Assembly: GCA_935421135.1 (NCBI GenBank)
Contig: OW285197.1
Coordinates: 7,500,223 to 7,564,222, forward strand
Direction of reading: 5' to 3'
From: Bugulina stolonifera
Lineage: Eukaryota > Bryozoa > Gymnolaemata > Cheilostomatida > Bugulidae
DNA length: 64,000 nt
Shown here: piece after piece, positions 1-12,273 of the stretch
How positions within the stretch are numbered: the first letter of the stretch is position 1
Layout: the number at the start of each line of letters is the position of its first letter
The notes under the pieces: generated by a model
What the model was told of the DNA's origin: nothing
The model's database searches: none
The model's input: the letters and a program-made list of their open reading frames with translations, nothing else
Position numbers and translations under genes: made by a program

Positions 1-1421
1 TCAACAGTTTACATGGTTACTGGTATTGGTTAATCAATAACAGATATCAAGTTACCAGTTCAGTTGATGCCACCCACCATCGTTATCTGCCAACCTAGGG
101 TTGGTTATTTAGAGGAATGTAAGATTATTAAAAATAATTGGAGAGAACAGAGTTTAGAGAGCTAAGAGGAAAATCGGTGTGTAGTTGGGTAGGACGTTGT
201 GTATTTGTGTAGGACGATGCTGTATACACATGTATTTAATATATTATATTTATATCATGAAAGTGTCATTGTATGTGTGCAACATCCATTTCATGCTAGG
301 CTCTTTAGATTCCAGTGATTGGAACCAGAAACACCCAGTGAGAGACACCTGCTTTCAAGTGTCAGTATATCTACTGACATTCCATTCCAGGAGTCTGGGA
401 CACCACCTCTACTTGATTCAACTACACACAGATGTAGTCAGAAGCCAAAGACTGGTTTCCACTAAACAGCTTTTGGTGCGCAGTAGTCCTTGGATTTTGT
501 ATTGTGGTGTATTTGAGTCAGAGAGGAGAGTTTTAATACAACTATGACGTGTCAGGGAATGTAGAATGAAAATGACATGTGTGGAATATTGGATGAATAA
601 CTTTCCAAGACGAGTTGGCTGGTGAATTGGTAGTTGCCTGTTGGAGTATTAGCTACTGAGTACTGTCCACTATAAGGACTGGTCAGTTACAATATATTAT
701 ACTGATTCCACTGCTTGGAATATAGGTCACCTCCTGGCTATACATCTAGCAGAGCTGATATGAAACTACAAGAGTGTAATTCTATTTTGCTAGTAAATAA
801 TTAGGTTTATGTGGAGACCAAATGCCTGAGGGCTAATTTCTTGTACTACTACTAGTATTATTATAGGAGTAATTCCAACTGTGAACAAAGCTATATTATA
901 ACCACAAAGTGCATGGCCCCTACTTGGATTTGGCTGAATGATATCTCACACTCACAGCATGTTTCAACCTACAAACATCTAATGTATTCACTAGTGTCAA
1001 GTAGCCTGATTAGCTGTATTATTACTAGTAGAATTATCAACTGCATTGCAGACTCAAGCTTATAATTTCATGAAACACTCTGCATGTTTATAAATTAGTC
1101 TTATTCTGATGCTATAGCAGCATTTATGTAACCAATATGGCCGCCATATTTATTTTAGTTCATTCACCAGTAATATTTCAGCTCAAGCAATAGGATTATA
1201 CTTTTTATATGGCTAATGATTCCCTTTGACCACATAAACAAGAGTTTATAACTCAAAATCTGCCACAATGATGTTCCGAGGAATCCACTCAGCAAAAACA
1301 TAGAAATGAAAGGTTACTGTTAATTGGCTGGCGACTGTCACTTAATTAGGATTAGATTGAAGATAATACGATATTCGATTATTACGTAATAAAGTGAACC
1401 ACTAAACCCTGTTGGTTTTAG
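1..1421. other. No supported gene
   Basis: AT-rich DNA. A 120-codon open frame at 185-547 has no splice context and no recognisable motif, so it is not called. If the short terminal exon at 1422 is real, upstream exons of that gene should lie here or left of the window, but I could not pick one. Confidence 0.5.
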
Positions 1422-1472
1422 CTCCATGAGAACGAACAGAACGACATGGTATCATCCGCCGCCACCACATAA
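1422..1472 (+). CDS. Possible terminal exon of an unrecognised gene (partial)
   Basis: A good 3' splice site (GTTGGTTTTAG) is followed in phase 0 by 16 codons reading LHENEQNDMVSSAATT and a TAA stop. The acidic, serine- and alanine-rich tail looks like a protein C-terminus. No upstream exon was identified, so the gene is unknown and the call rests only on the acceptor and residue composition. It may be chance. Confidence 0.22.
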   Translation, partial: LHENEQNDMVSSAATT

Positions 1473-4400
1473 TCACATAAAGAGTAGAGAGCCATGGGAA
1501 CGTTGCTTCTACTAAATAATACATCAACATACACATATTCTAATCTAGTCTACACTGTAAGTGTTGATAAGATAGGGCTTATAAACAATAGTCTGGACTC
1601 TTGCAAGTAGATGCGATATTTCAGAAGCTAGTAATGTATACGTATCACAAGAGTATTGTACCTGCTAAATGACCTCTTATCCAAACCTAATATCATACTT
1701 GGTATTTGATAAGACAATTGTTATACCCCCTAGTCCTTGAGTCCTTCCTGACACTAATATATCCCTGCAGTTAGCGAATGTCAATTATTCTGCTATTTTA
1801 CAAGAATCTCTTATCAATTTATCAACACTAAAGCATCTACCAAAAGTAATAGGATAAAGAGGCATAGCCTAAGTTCAGCAGACACTACTTTAGAACTGAT
1901 TCTAAGAAATAAATGGGATTATGTGTATATAGTACAGTGGTAATGAGATTCGGATCACTTGACATGAATTCAACAAATCTAAAAACATGAGATTATTATT
2001 ATGCTATCAAAAATGCATTAGTCAGTCCATTAGGCACTATTGATAGTATTCAGGGCCAGTATTTATAGGATAGGAGTTGTGAGAAGGTAACAATGATTGT
2101 CATTCATCTACCCACTCAGTCACTATCCAAATCATTGTGACAATTACTCAATCACTGCAAGAGTCACTCAGTGAACGTTGCAATCACTGATGACTCAGTC
2201 ACTGCAACGAGTCAGTCACTCACTCTAGGTATCACTCAATCATTGTGCCAGTCAATCCTTCATTCACTAGCTAAGCATTTATTCACTCTCCATCATATGT
2301 GATTACACCATAAACTTTGATTTTCGCTATTCTGATTATTACCAAATATTTGGAGAAATAACTTTCTAGATGCAGATGCAAGTGTTTATGACTATTTAAT
2401 TGATGTGTTGTGGCAGAGTACAATGGCTGCCAGTTTCTACCTGAGGTAAGAACTGCCAATGCTGCTAGTAAATCAGCAGACACAGTTGATTATTCAATAG
2501 AATAATAGAATACAGTAGCTGATAGGTTGGCATAGAAGAAGGCATTATGGATTCAATCAATCATAAATTCCCACAAGCAAATCTTCAAGTCAAGTGAGAA
2601 AATGAATTAATTCAAATCTATTGATTGAAATTAATTATTGTTTAAAATCATTTAGAAGAATTATAAGTAATAGAATTGGAATTGTATGATACCATTTGTG
2701 TGAGAATAGTTGAATAGTAAGTGAATTATAGCACTGACATGATACTAGGATCTTAGGATAAAATATATAAGCCGCTAGTTTCTAAATATTTCACACCATG
2801 GCTTAATACTTATGATAGAAGTCAGACCAGCTAAGTACTGGTAGTTATAACTTTGCTAGAATGAATGTACCTCCTACTGAGTAAGGGGACATCTATGTCC
2901 ACTGAATTGACAATAGTGAATTTATGTGAAAATAATCAAGTCACACTCAATATGTATACAAACTTCCAATACCACAATGCACTAACATTGGTTAGGGCAG
3001 TCTAAACTGCGTAACTTGGTTGACTAAACCCTTCCTCTTGTCTATATATGTATATTTTAATCTGTGGTTGCTTGTAATTGTATTAGCACCAAAATTCACT
3101 AGTCAGTGCATTGAAAAAAAAAGACGAAATGATTTAAATTCAGTAATGCAATATAAATATGTAAACCTATTAATGACTAATGAATGCACAAGTAAGATTG
3201 ATAAGTGTCCAACAATTTCCTGTATATTGAGATTAACTCACCACCAGGTGTTTAGAGGCTATATCTTAGGCTAAGCACTAAGTGACTGGCACCTGTAGGG
3301 TCAGGGGCCGCCAAGGCCAACCTTAACCTATCAGTGCAGTACCCAGCTAGAACCCATGTGTACCAGGATACCAGACTTGTGCAATACTGCTATTGGTTGG
3401 GGTAGAAAATTAGCAAATTATTTCCCACAGCAGTAGCCATTATACATTTTTTGTTTCTGTGAAAATATAATATAAATAATGACATAATATCTGTGATGAA
3501 ACTAATTGCTATGAGCTGTCTTCAACTTCTACAGCAAAATCCAAATTTTGTATCTTAGGCTACTGAAGTCCTTTCAAGTCTTTACCAATATTATTTTATA
3601 CAACTGTAGGCCTGCTTTATCATAACCAGTTAAATAACATTTATTATTTATATTATGACGCCAAGTGAATGAAAGAATCAATGTTCTTTGACCACACACA
3701 AGTAAAGCGATATGATAAGCTAGAGTATTTAAAATAATTTCATAGATTGTTGATAGGGATTATAGTCTGCTCTACAATACAAACAATTTCAATTGCTTTG
3801 ATATGTTTATAGTTTACTGTTGAATAAATAACCCACTGATATACAATACTCCTAGGACAAGAAATTCTGCACTCAACAAATGCATAGAACATGTGATATT
3901 CAACACTAAGCCCATAAACACAGGATTTTATAGGTGATAGACAAGCAGAATATTCAATCGTGATTAAAATTTAGCACAGAATTTCTTCATGCAATAATAC
4001 TATAATTGAATGATTTTGTACCAGTCTTTACCTAGGTCTTACACAGGCCACAAAGACAGACTCGACCAGTGCATCACCCAAGCATGAGTAACCTGTTATA
4101 AGAACCTATGGCTATTATGTGGGATTGCATCAATGACAGATCAGAACTGTCATTATAAATTACTGCAAGTACTTGATTTTAAGTGCTATACATCGAGGTT
4201 AATGAAGCAAGTTGTAATAATTGGTGATGGTGCTATATAATCTTCTATTTGGTCATGTAATAATAACTGATAGTCTGTCTGGTTGTTGCTGACACCATGT
4301 ATTTGTGTAACTATATCCGCATGTCAGCATACATGTAGCTGGCGTTTATTGCACAAGGAATGTACTACACACATTGTCTACACAATTATTATGGCGTTGT

Positions 4401-4863
4401 GCATACCAGAGTCATGAAAAGAGTCTATGCTTATGGCACTTTCAACAGCAACACAGACTTGTCGTACTGTAGCTACTGGAGAGGTGGAGGTGTTCGAGCA
4501 ACGGCTTCTTTTGTGATATTTTTACTTGTGGCCATTCGATATCATAAACACAGAGATGGAAGAGATATATGGTCATGTTTGTGTACTGTTTCCATGAGAG
4601 CGGTGTAGATAGATATGAACTGATGGGTGATTATAATCTAGAAGTTATATTTCACAACCTATTAACTTGCCAATATACAAGAGTAACTCAGTCAACTGTG
4701 GGCAGCAAAGAGATATTATTAATTGTGAGAAATATACAGTAATAGGCTATCATACTTATCCTCAACTAGTAGACTAGTTGAAATAGTCCTTCACTTTTAG
4801 GTCTCCTTAACCTAATGTAATATTCTGTGTTATGTAATAATACACTCAGTGATAGAAACTCAC
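1473..4863. other. Intergenic; degenerate CACTCAGT-like repeat at about 2100-2260
   Basis: No gene seen. Between about 2100 and 2260 the words CACTCA, CAGTCACT and AATCACT recur in a loose tandem pattern. A GC-richer patch at about 3290-3410 stands out from its surroundings but shows no family I recognise. Short open frames here lack splice context. Confidence 0.45.
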
Positions 4864-5072
4864 CTTTTTCTACCAGAAATAACATTTTTTGAGTGAATAA
4901 TAAAGTTCTCCATGGTGATGGTTTACTGAGTGTTTTATATAAAACAAGAGTGGAGGAGATGCTGTGTAAACCACTTGAATATTCACTCTGTAAAGTGGAT
5001 GGAGATTGGCATGGGTGCAGTATACATTGTATAGACTGTGATGCTCGAGATAACACGCTATTTGGGTGGGAA
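4864..5072 (-). CDS. Possible internal exon of an unrecognised gene
   Basis: On the minus strand a pyrimidine-rich acceptor (CCCCGTTGCTTCCCAG) is followed by 209 bases open in one frame and then by a consensus donor (AAAAAG|GTGAGT). The product includes SGLHSISSTLVLYKTLSKPS and ends FLVEKG. The size and both splice sites are typical of an internal exon. The opposite strand is also open over 4893-5117, no neighbouring exon was matched in phase, and no family is recognised. Confidence 0.3.
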
Positions 5073-6810
5073 CTGGGAAGCAACGGGGAAGTCCATAATT
5101 ATAACATATTTATGTAATGGAGCAGAAATTTTTAACAGTTATAGATAAATATCTATGATAATACTGAACATCAGTAAAAGTGATGTTATTTATGAGTTTT
5201 ATCATCTCTATGCTAACTACCACAGCCAGTAGGTGGCATTGTAAATAGAAGAGAAAATTCTATAATATTTTCTAAATGATTTGTGATATGTTCCGGAGGT
5301 TACTACATGCTATTAGATGGTTCGCAACATTTAGCACGACCATATCCTTCTAGCAGGTCAAGCGAGATGAGTCAGATGGAAATGCTGTAAAATATTTGAT
5401 GGATGCACGTAGCCAACAACGACTCAAATAAATTTGAACTTTACATTTAAATTTTATACTTTTTTATAAAATTGACAAGGTAAATGTGTAAAGTTGATAA
5501 ATCGCAAGTTTCCAAGCCAACAATCACCATACTTAGCCTACGTACGATACCTCCTCTATCACCTGAGAATGCTTGTGATGCAGAATATCTTTGTTTCAAT
5601 TACAAAATATGCAAAGCAGTTGAATATTGATTAGAAACCAACCACTGCATGGTAACAAATTACACGATATTTACAAGTGTAAGCTTAAAGTATTATAATT
5701 AAAATTATTTATGAGGTGTCACATTTTTGATAGCAAATTGTAAAAAATTACACAAATGTGTTGAAGAGGAATTTCAGTTGACTGATGTATAACCTATAAT
5801 TATGTTATTCTGGTAGAATGAAGTGTTAGAAGCCGACGGCCTTAGAAGACAGAGCCCTGGTAAATGTACATCTTACACTGCATACCTTAAAAGGTATGCA
5901 GACAAATCCTTCATTCCCATTGATCACATTTCGACAGCGAAACTCGTTTTACATTAAAATACGCCAAATAGTGCATAACAACAATGCACTACGATGAATA
6001 ACATGATCAATGAGTAGGTAAAGCATAAATATGCTGGAAGAGAAAGGACTGACTTGTAATGTTAGCCTTGTTGTCAGACAGTCTGTAATTTGTTTGTAAA
6101 TGGGAGCTGTTAATATGTATGCAAAGTATTGTATTTCCTAATCCCCTCAGTTAGCACTAGTTTATCATGATTCAGCCAGTGCAGTGCAGTGCATACAGGC
6201 AGGTGCATTTCATACCAAAGGATTAATTCATTTTAAAATACACTGTTCAGAGAATTAATTTCATGTGGAGTGAATTTCATCTTATTTTCTATTCAGTTAA
6301 AGGATAGGAATTAACATAAAATAGATATTAACTACGAAGTTGTTGAACATGAGCTTAGGCAATCTGTCATAGCAGCAAGTACATAGCATCCTATCAAGTG
6401 CTTGAAATAGAGTAGCAGGTGCTGCTCAGTTCCCTGCTGTGCATTCATTAGTCCATGTTATAAATGTGATGAAAACAAAGATATGCCACCATGTTAAACA
6501 AATGTTTCTCTACCTTGCTACATCAGATACTTGGCAGAAAACAGAAACAATAATGTTCAGGCATATGCCTTTTCTAGATGAATCACTGTTGCCGCTAATT
6601 ATTTCATTTTTAGGTAGCCTTTGGCCCACTGCCGTTGATGGTTCTGGTTAGGGCTACATATTTATATATAGACAACCTCTCCATCTGGAAAACTGGAGAA
6701 TTGTATGTAAAACTGAACCAATCTCACACTTCATTGTAATTTAAAATTTCTAGCTGCAATTCAACCAGCCAAGAGAAGCAACCTGGTCTGTATTATCAAC
6801 ATAGTAATAT
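5073..6810. other. Intergenic; short perfect palindrome at 5879-5900
   Basis: No gene recognised. A 22-base palindrome (TGCATACCTT-AA-AAGGTATGCA) lies at 5879-5900. The open frame at 6439-6651 has no motif or splice context I trust. Confidence 0.45.
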
Positions 6811-7146
6811 TGTGATGGTACGCCCAGTCGTATCTTACATCTGACACTCATTATTGTGCGCATACATGTATATATCTGCTTGTACTTTACTCTTATATTG
6901 TTATATATGATTATATGATTATATCTAAGTCTTTTAATGCCTTTTATACCCATGTACAGAGGCCCGACCTCTCAGAATCTATTGATATTCATTTTGTACA
7001 TGAATTGGACCATTATAAGCAACTTTTGTAGAACCCGACCTATTTTGGGTCGGCCGTCGGGCTTCTGGCGGCCATCTTGTTGCGCAACTTCCGGACGACC
7101 ACACGTCGTCTTTTCCCGACGTCACGTCGGCCGGAAGTCCTTATAC

Positions 7147-7154
7147 TATATAAA
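7147..7154 (+). promoter_or_regulatory. TATA box of solo LTR A
   Basis: TATATAAA sits just downstream of the GC-rich block of the LTR and upstream of the AATAAA signal, as expected of an LTR U3/R boundary. Confidence 0.6.
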
Positions 7155-7199
7155 GGGCACTGTTTTACTGTTCATTGTCTCAGTCTACACTTGGCTTTC

Positions 7200-7205
7200 A
7201 ATAAA
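7200..7205 (+). other. Polyadenylation signal of solo LTR A
   Basis: AATAAA follows the TATA box by about 50 bp, which suggests a short R region. It is conserved in the inverted copy. Confidence 0.55.
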
Positions 7206-7473
7206 GACACATCTATACTTGATACAGGGACTTTCTCTTCCTTTTACTAGGTCATTCGCTTAGCGAACCGCCTACTAGGTTGAACTACTCTCTTTCATTG
7301 TATAGTCTGAAGGTCGGACTTGAGATCAGATGGGTCGTCTTTGGTAGTACTTGGGCTACTGAGACCGCTCGATCTTTCATGTAATGCGAAGTCCTATTAC
7401 CACTCATAGGCACTTCATTTCTGGGTCGATAGTCGTCCAAGGACGACCGCACCAAATCACAGAAACCATTACA

Positions 7474-9145
7474 ATATAGTTATAGTAACTAATAGATACA
7501 ATATAGTAGTACGATTTCAAATAGAATATGGCATGAAAATTCTCTTGTAATTATTGCTGACAGCACCTGTGCTTAATGACACAATAATTAGCTTATGTTT
7601 TAATTGAGTTCTGATATTAATCTTATTGTATCTGATGGTGGGCTACTTGTAAACAGTAGGGTACGCAGTAGTTAGTAGTAAGTACCTAACTAACATGTAC
7701 TACAGTATATAGGCTCCTAGCTGTAGATTAAATGTAGTCCCTGCTAGGTGTCCCATAGTCCTAATAGCTAGTGCTGGTTATACATGTATTTTGGTTATGT
7801 AGCCTACTTCAACAATTGACTGCTTGTGTAGCTAGCAAGTTTCCCAGAAAAGCAATTTCCTATATAAGTACTCAAATAAACAGAACAGTGAATGGGGGAA
7901 TATTTGAAATATCTACATTACACAGATAAGTTGGGAAAGAAGATCATACATGCATGCTTTAGTACCTTTATTTTATTACATTGTAGTGATGTTATCTGCA
8001 GATACTGGGGATTAGTGGGTGTAAACTGCAGAACTTTATGTATCAATTCAAATGACTGAATTCCAGCAGAGGCATTAATAAAAATGGCTCTGAAGGTTGA
8101 ATATAAATTAGTTTAGTGGTTTTTTGAGAGGAAGAACATAGCTGTATAAACTAACAACGCAGTAACCACATGAATATCCAGTATACATATTACACACATG
8201 ATTATATATGATATATGACTGTGTTAATGTATGGTAATAGTACCATAATATTAGTAATGGAGTAGACAGTAGACAGTATGATGTGTATGTTAGTACAGAG
8301 GAAGTGGTAGGTAGATGCAGAGGGTATTATGCTTTGTGTTGTTACAACACCACCTCTATGAATAATCAATAGTGAGTCATCGTCTCCCCCTGGACCACTG
8401 CATCTTGTCCAAATTATTCTATTACAGGCCAAGATAAACAGTTTTGATATCTATTTTCAGCTGTAGAGAGGCAGCCTCTATGTGTCAGCACGTGGTAAAG
8501 GGGAGCTTTACTGTGTATTTTCCAATAGCTACACATTATTTTTAGTTCATGATATCAGCTATTCTGTAAATCGAGTGATCATTCAGGATTTTTTTTCAGT
8601 TACAGATAAGGTACTTACAACTGTTTATTCCCATAACATTATATCTTGTACAGTTCACTGTAGAGGTGGGTAGGTGTATAATTTGCGAATATTATAATAT
8701 ATTCACAAATATACTTGCTATCAGTTGCTATACAAATAGCACATTATGGTACTTTAGATATAAACAATGGTTGCCATAGAGAATTGCTTCATTATCAAGA
8801 TATGATATCGTTAATTTTATTTGTGTATAGATAGGTATATGTTTGTTCTGCAGTCATGTATAACAGGCATGTGTACCTTCCCAAAGTCTTTGGACCTACC
8901 CACTTACTGATTATCTACCTACCCGGCATACATGTACTATGCTTCACAAATAGCGATTGGTAACTAAATGTATCAACAGTTTTACAACTAATTGGGGGAT
9001 TGTACTGTTGTCAAACATTTGTTTTCAAGCAGTGACCACTAGAAGAGCTTCTGTTCCTACGTGTAAGCTATACGATTATATTGTATACAATTTTTAGCTG
9101 TTTTATGTATTCAAGGAAATAGATTAGTGCCATGATGTGTATTAT
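7474..9145. other. Intergenic between LTR A and a MITE
   Basis: No supported gene. A minus-strand frame at 8202-8432 begins near an acceptor-like GTAATAG and reads SGPGGDDDSLLIIHRGG, but no matching donor or neighbour was found. Confidence 0.4.
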
Positions 9146-9416
9146 AGGTGTCTTCGCGACCTCTTGGACGGACCCGGGTCGCAAATAAAATTTACAAGAT
9201 GGCCGTCCGACCAAGGCCAGAAGGGCTATTGGCCTAGGATTTTGCTTGGCCGGACGAAACCATCCCTAGCTCATCGGCACACCTGATTTCTTCGCGCGGA
9301 AATGAGGATTTTGCTTTTGGCCCAGGCCGGTGTGTTCGCGACCCTGTGACGGATGTGTGCCGGAAAATATTTTTGTAAATCGGCCTGGGTCTGAAGTTCA
9401 GGTCGCGAAGAAACCT
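9146..9416 (+). mobile_element. MITE family 1, copy 1
   Basis: Terminal inverted repeats AGGTGTCTTCGCGACCT and, in reverse complement, AGGTTTCTTCGCGACCT bound a 271-bp non-coding element with a 5-bp target duplication ATTAT (9141-9145 and 9417-9421). The interior is GC-rich compared with the flanks. A diverged copy lies at 33454-33688, and similarity runs through the interior as well as the ends (AAACCATCCCTAGCTC occurs in both). No transposase is visible, so it is non-autonomous. Confidence 0.7.
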
Positions 9417-9432
9417 ATTATCTAGCTTGTAG

Positions 9433-9943
9433 TCATACAGGACTACCAGTATAATTCACCTCTATTTCAAGCATATTTAAAAGTCCAACCTTTAGTAACT
9501 GTGTACCAACCAACATCCTGTCAAACCACAGACTGGGTGAATGTGTGGTGGATATGTATATGTAATGTGCAGTAGACAAAGTGTTGTAATATTGTTCCAG
9601 GTGTATATTATTGTCTCCACATGCATGTTTCTTTGCCAGTATAATTATTATCTTAGATGGTGCAAATGTCATATTGCATTACTCATTTATGCAGGCTACA
9701 TGACTTGCATTTGCACTGTAGTACACTGAGAGTCAAGTGTGTAACATTGGACACTGGGTTCATTCCCCTCTCCTGGAATCTCTAACAGAAAGGAGCTGGT
9801 AGGCTGAGTTGCCTAGTTGTTAGCCTAAATTCTAGGCCTACTACTAGATTATGTTATATAACACACAAAAGACAGTACTTACGTTCCCCATGCAGGAAGG
9901 ATACCAGACAAGATACAAATACAAGTGAGACTTTCCAATCCAT
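9433..9943 (-). pseudogene. Possible avidin-like secreted-protein relic (two exons, frame broken)
   Basis: A minus-strand ATG at 9943 opens a signal-peptide-like exon (MDWKVSLVFVSCLVSFLHGE, 9883-9943) that ends at a GTAAGT donor in phase 1. The next acceptor (CATTCACCCAG, exon from 9532) continues in phase as LCGLTGCW. That resembles the first strand of avidins, where a G-x-T-G-x-W motif follows the signal peptide. The frame then stops; a neighbouring frame reads LVGTQLLKVGLLNMLEIEV and NYTGSPV before another stop, which is compatible with a frameshifted second avidin strand. A MITE lies 16 bp further on. The family link rests on a very short motif and is inference; it could be a spurious pair of exons. 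Confidence 0.25.
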
Positions 9944-12091
9944 CTTTGTATACTGGTGGTACTGCCTCGCCACGATTACAACTACTTCTACTACAAGGTA
10001 CAATGTATATCCTTCTGATGCACTTTTCCCTTATCAATCAGCTTGCATTTCATACGCCTAAAAAAGAAATGCCACTGATTGAAAAATTAAATTAAATTGT
10101 TTTTTTACAAAAATGCCAGTAATTAAATACAACAGGATGACTTTGTACAATGATGAGAAAGTTATTGTAAACGATAAGATGAAATGAAAATCAATAATAC
10201 AATAGAGCAGAAGATGAAAGTTTTACAGTAACTGAATTTAAATAGAAGCAAAGGATTAAGTGGTCTACCTACAATAGCTACAGTTTGAGTAATTCAAAAT
10301 TTTCAATTGATCATAAATTCCAGCTACTGGTTAATGCTTGTTATCAACAATATGAATGTTTTCTTTCCATCAAATGATCTATGTGTGGCTTGACAAGTCC
10401 ATTTACCTTGCTCAATCTGTTACTTGTTTAGTAAGATTTAGGTTTTGTTCAGTCTGAATCCTAGAATATGTCATGAATAGAATGATTGTGTGCACTGATT
10501 CACGGAATTTGTATAATAAATTAGAAATGAATGTATGGGAAACACTAACAGAGTTGAGCAACAAACTAGCTACTGTATAGGCCACCTGGAAAATGTAACT
10601 AGTGATTGTATGAACTATCGTAAAAAACTATTACAACTTTTAATAGTTAAAATCAGAAACTATAAAAAATAAAAATTGCAAAATATATTAAAAATTATAA
10701 ATAAATAATCTGCTGGTATTATAATAATCAGCTACATCAACTTGAATTAAAATTATAAATATTTCACACTTTGGCAATAATAACAATGGCAGATAGAGAT
10801 TGAAAACAGATTAACTGCCTGTTGGGCCTACATGGGAGCCTATAAATATAGGACATAGAATATAAATCCATTGTAGTGTTGCCTAAATGTGTCAATAAAG
10901 GTTAGGTGGAGGTCAAATATTCCCACATTGACAAACTGCCAAGATAACTAAATTAAAAGAGTACTGTCACTGCAGTGATAACAATAAGAATGGTGTTGGG
11001 AGGTCGAGTAACATAAATATATATATAAAGGTTAGGTATGCAACTTGTACCATTCACTGCACTCTTACAGCACACTAGATACTGCCCACCAGTATTTATC
11101 ACCTGTGGGTAGGCTAACATACAGGTGAAGGTTATTACACAACAACAAAATCGGTAAACAAATGCCACATGGAGAAACTACAACATTAGGCACCTGTCCA
11201 ACAAACAGAGCTTGGATGTGACACAAACTTCCTTGTCCAACAAGAGAGTTGACCACGGTCATCCATCGATGGTCCAGGGGTAATTTAAATATTGGTAGAG
11301 TTATAGAGGGAGTCTCACTCACCACTGTTATGGAAGAACTCTTTCACTTGCTAATCAGAGAGCAATAAAAAGGGCAGAACAGCACAATATTCAGCCAGAG
11401 ATTATTTACAAAGAACACAAGAACAAGTGCACTAAGTGATAAAGCTGTTGATAGAGATAACATTGAAGTAAAAGCAATGGCAGTGGCAGCAGGTGGTGAC
11501 AAGACCTCTTCACTCACTAATTTAGTACAAGCTGTGAGAGATACAGCACAGGTGGAGTAGCAGATGAGTAGTACTGACACTGCCTACTGAGTAGAGTATA
11601 ACGCCATATGCCACCATAGCATATGCTACACTCTCTAAATGTATGAGGTGTCTACGGGCTTTGACGACTGCCACCTCATCACTGGTCTGTGGTGTGTTAG
11701 AGTTGAGGGGTTACCAATAAAGAACTGACTTGGGTTGACCATGTTCACTCATAAGAGTAGTACTAAATACTGCTAGTTCAATCAGAGGTAGCCTTAATAC
11801 CCCACAGCTCAACAACAAAAACAGGTCCTCACCTTAAGCTCCAAGTATAGCGCATTAAAGGCTTACACATGTTTTAAACTGCACAAAGCCTGTAGACATG
11901 AAAGTGTTTGAGTAAACATTATTATTATGGCTGGCATAATGACATTTAGTTACAGGCATAATGGATGCTTGTTAGAGTGTTAGGTGAGAAAAGGTTACAA
12001 TACCAAGTATGAAGAAATGAGTGGCATTAGAGAAGTCTTCCAAAGGTATTGGGGTCATTCAAGTAATTTCACTTCATAATTCTCTTGTTAG
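9944..12091. other. Intergenic or unresolved; several minus-strand open frames
   Basis: Minus-strand frames at 11065-11325 and 11344-11580, and an exon-like run near 11600-11690 (VVKARRHLIHLESVAYAMVA), have protein-like composition and some splice-like signals. Their phases could not be joined into one transcript, so no gene is called. The AT-rich part at 10050-10750 looks empty. Confidence 0.35.
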
Positions 12092-12273
12092 TCAAGTCAT
12101 CTTCCATGCCAAGTCATTTAACTTTAACTCTCTGAACAAGTCTGGGTAAGGCGCAACCACAATGGAGTGATCGAGAACAACCAGAGAAATACAAATGAAA
12201 TTGGGAAGCTGCGGACAGTAGAAAGATAATTGATCAAACATACTAATTAGTGTTCTAAAGTGGAAGGGTGCAG
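12092..12273 (-). CDS. Candidate terminal exon of an unrecognised minus-strand gene
   Basis: A strong acceptor (CATCCTATCCCTGTCTTAG) is followed in one frame by about 59 codons (APFHFRTLISMFDQLSFYCP ... LVVLDHSIVVAPYPDLFREL ... LAWKMT) and a TGA. The other two frames close early. The residue mix looks like real protein. With the minus-strand candidates at 13974-14192, 14654-14863 and 15609-15735 it may form one gene reading leftward, but the exons were not all matched in phase. No family recognised. Confidence 0.33.

Larger units (their letters stand above)
6811..7473 (+). mobile_element. Solo LTR, copy A
   Basis: The 663-bp unit starts TGTGATGG and ends ATTACA, so it has TG...CA termini, and it is flanked by a 4-bp direct repeat ATAT. 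Inside are a TATA box, an AATAAA signal about 50 bp further on, and a GC-rich segment with CRE-like (GACGTCA) and ETS-like (CCGGAAGT) words. This is the layout of a retrotransposon LTR promoter and polyadenylation region. No internal gag-pol is attached, so it is a solo LTR. The same 663 bp occurs inverted at 16771-17433 with roughly 98% identity by eye. The 108-codon open frame inside is judged non-coding. Confidence 0.8.

Noticed and set aside
2283..2483. Start exon MSADLLAALAVLTSG on the minus strand
   Set aside because: The apparent first codon is GTG, not ATG, and no matching exon follows.
3290..3410. GC-richer patch as a structured RNA
   Set aside because: Only composition stands out; no consistent stem-loop or known family was found.
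6937..7263. Conserved 108-codon ORF present twice (also 16981-17307, minus)
   Set aside because: It lies inside solo LTRs and spans the TATA box and poly(A) signal; duplication of the frame follows from duplication of the LTR.
10953..11700. Diacylglycerol-lipase-like gene on the minus strand
   Set aside because: VVKARRHLIHLESVAYAMVA and PLDHRWMTVVNSLVGQGSLC faintly recall the DAGL helix and lipase strand, but splice phases do not join, the catalytic GHSLG motif is absent and frames are interrupted.
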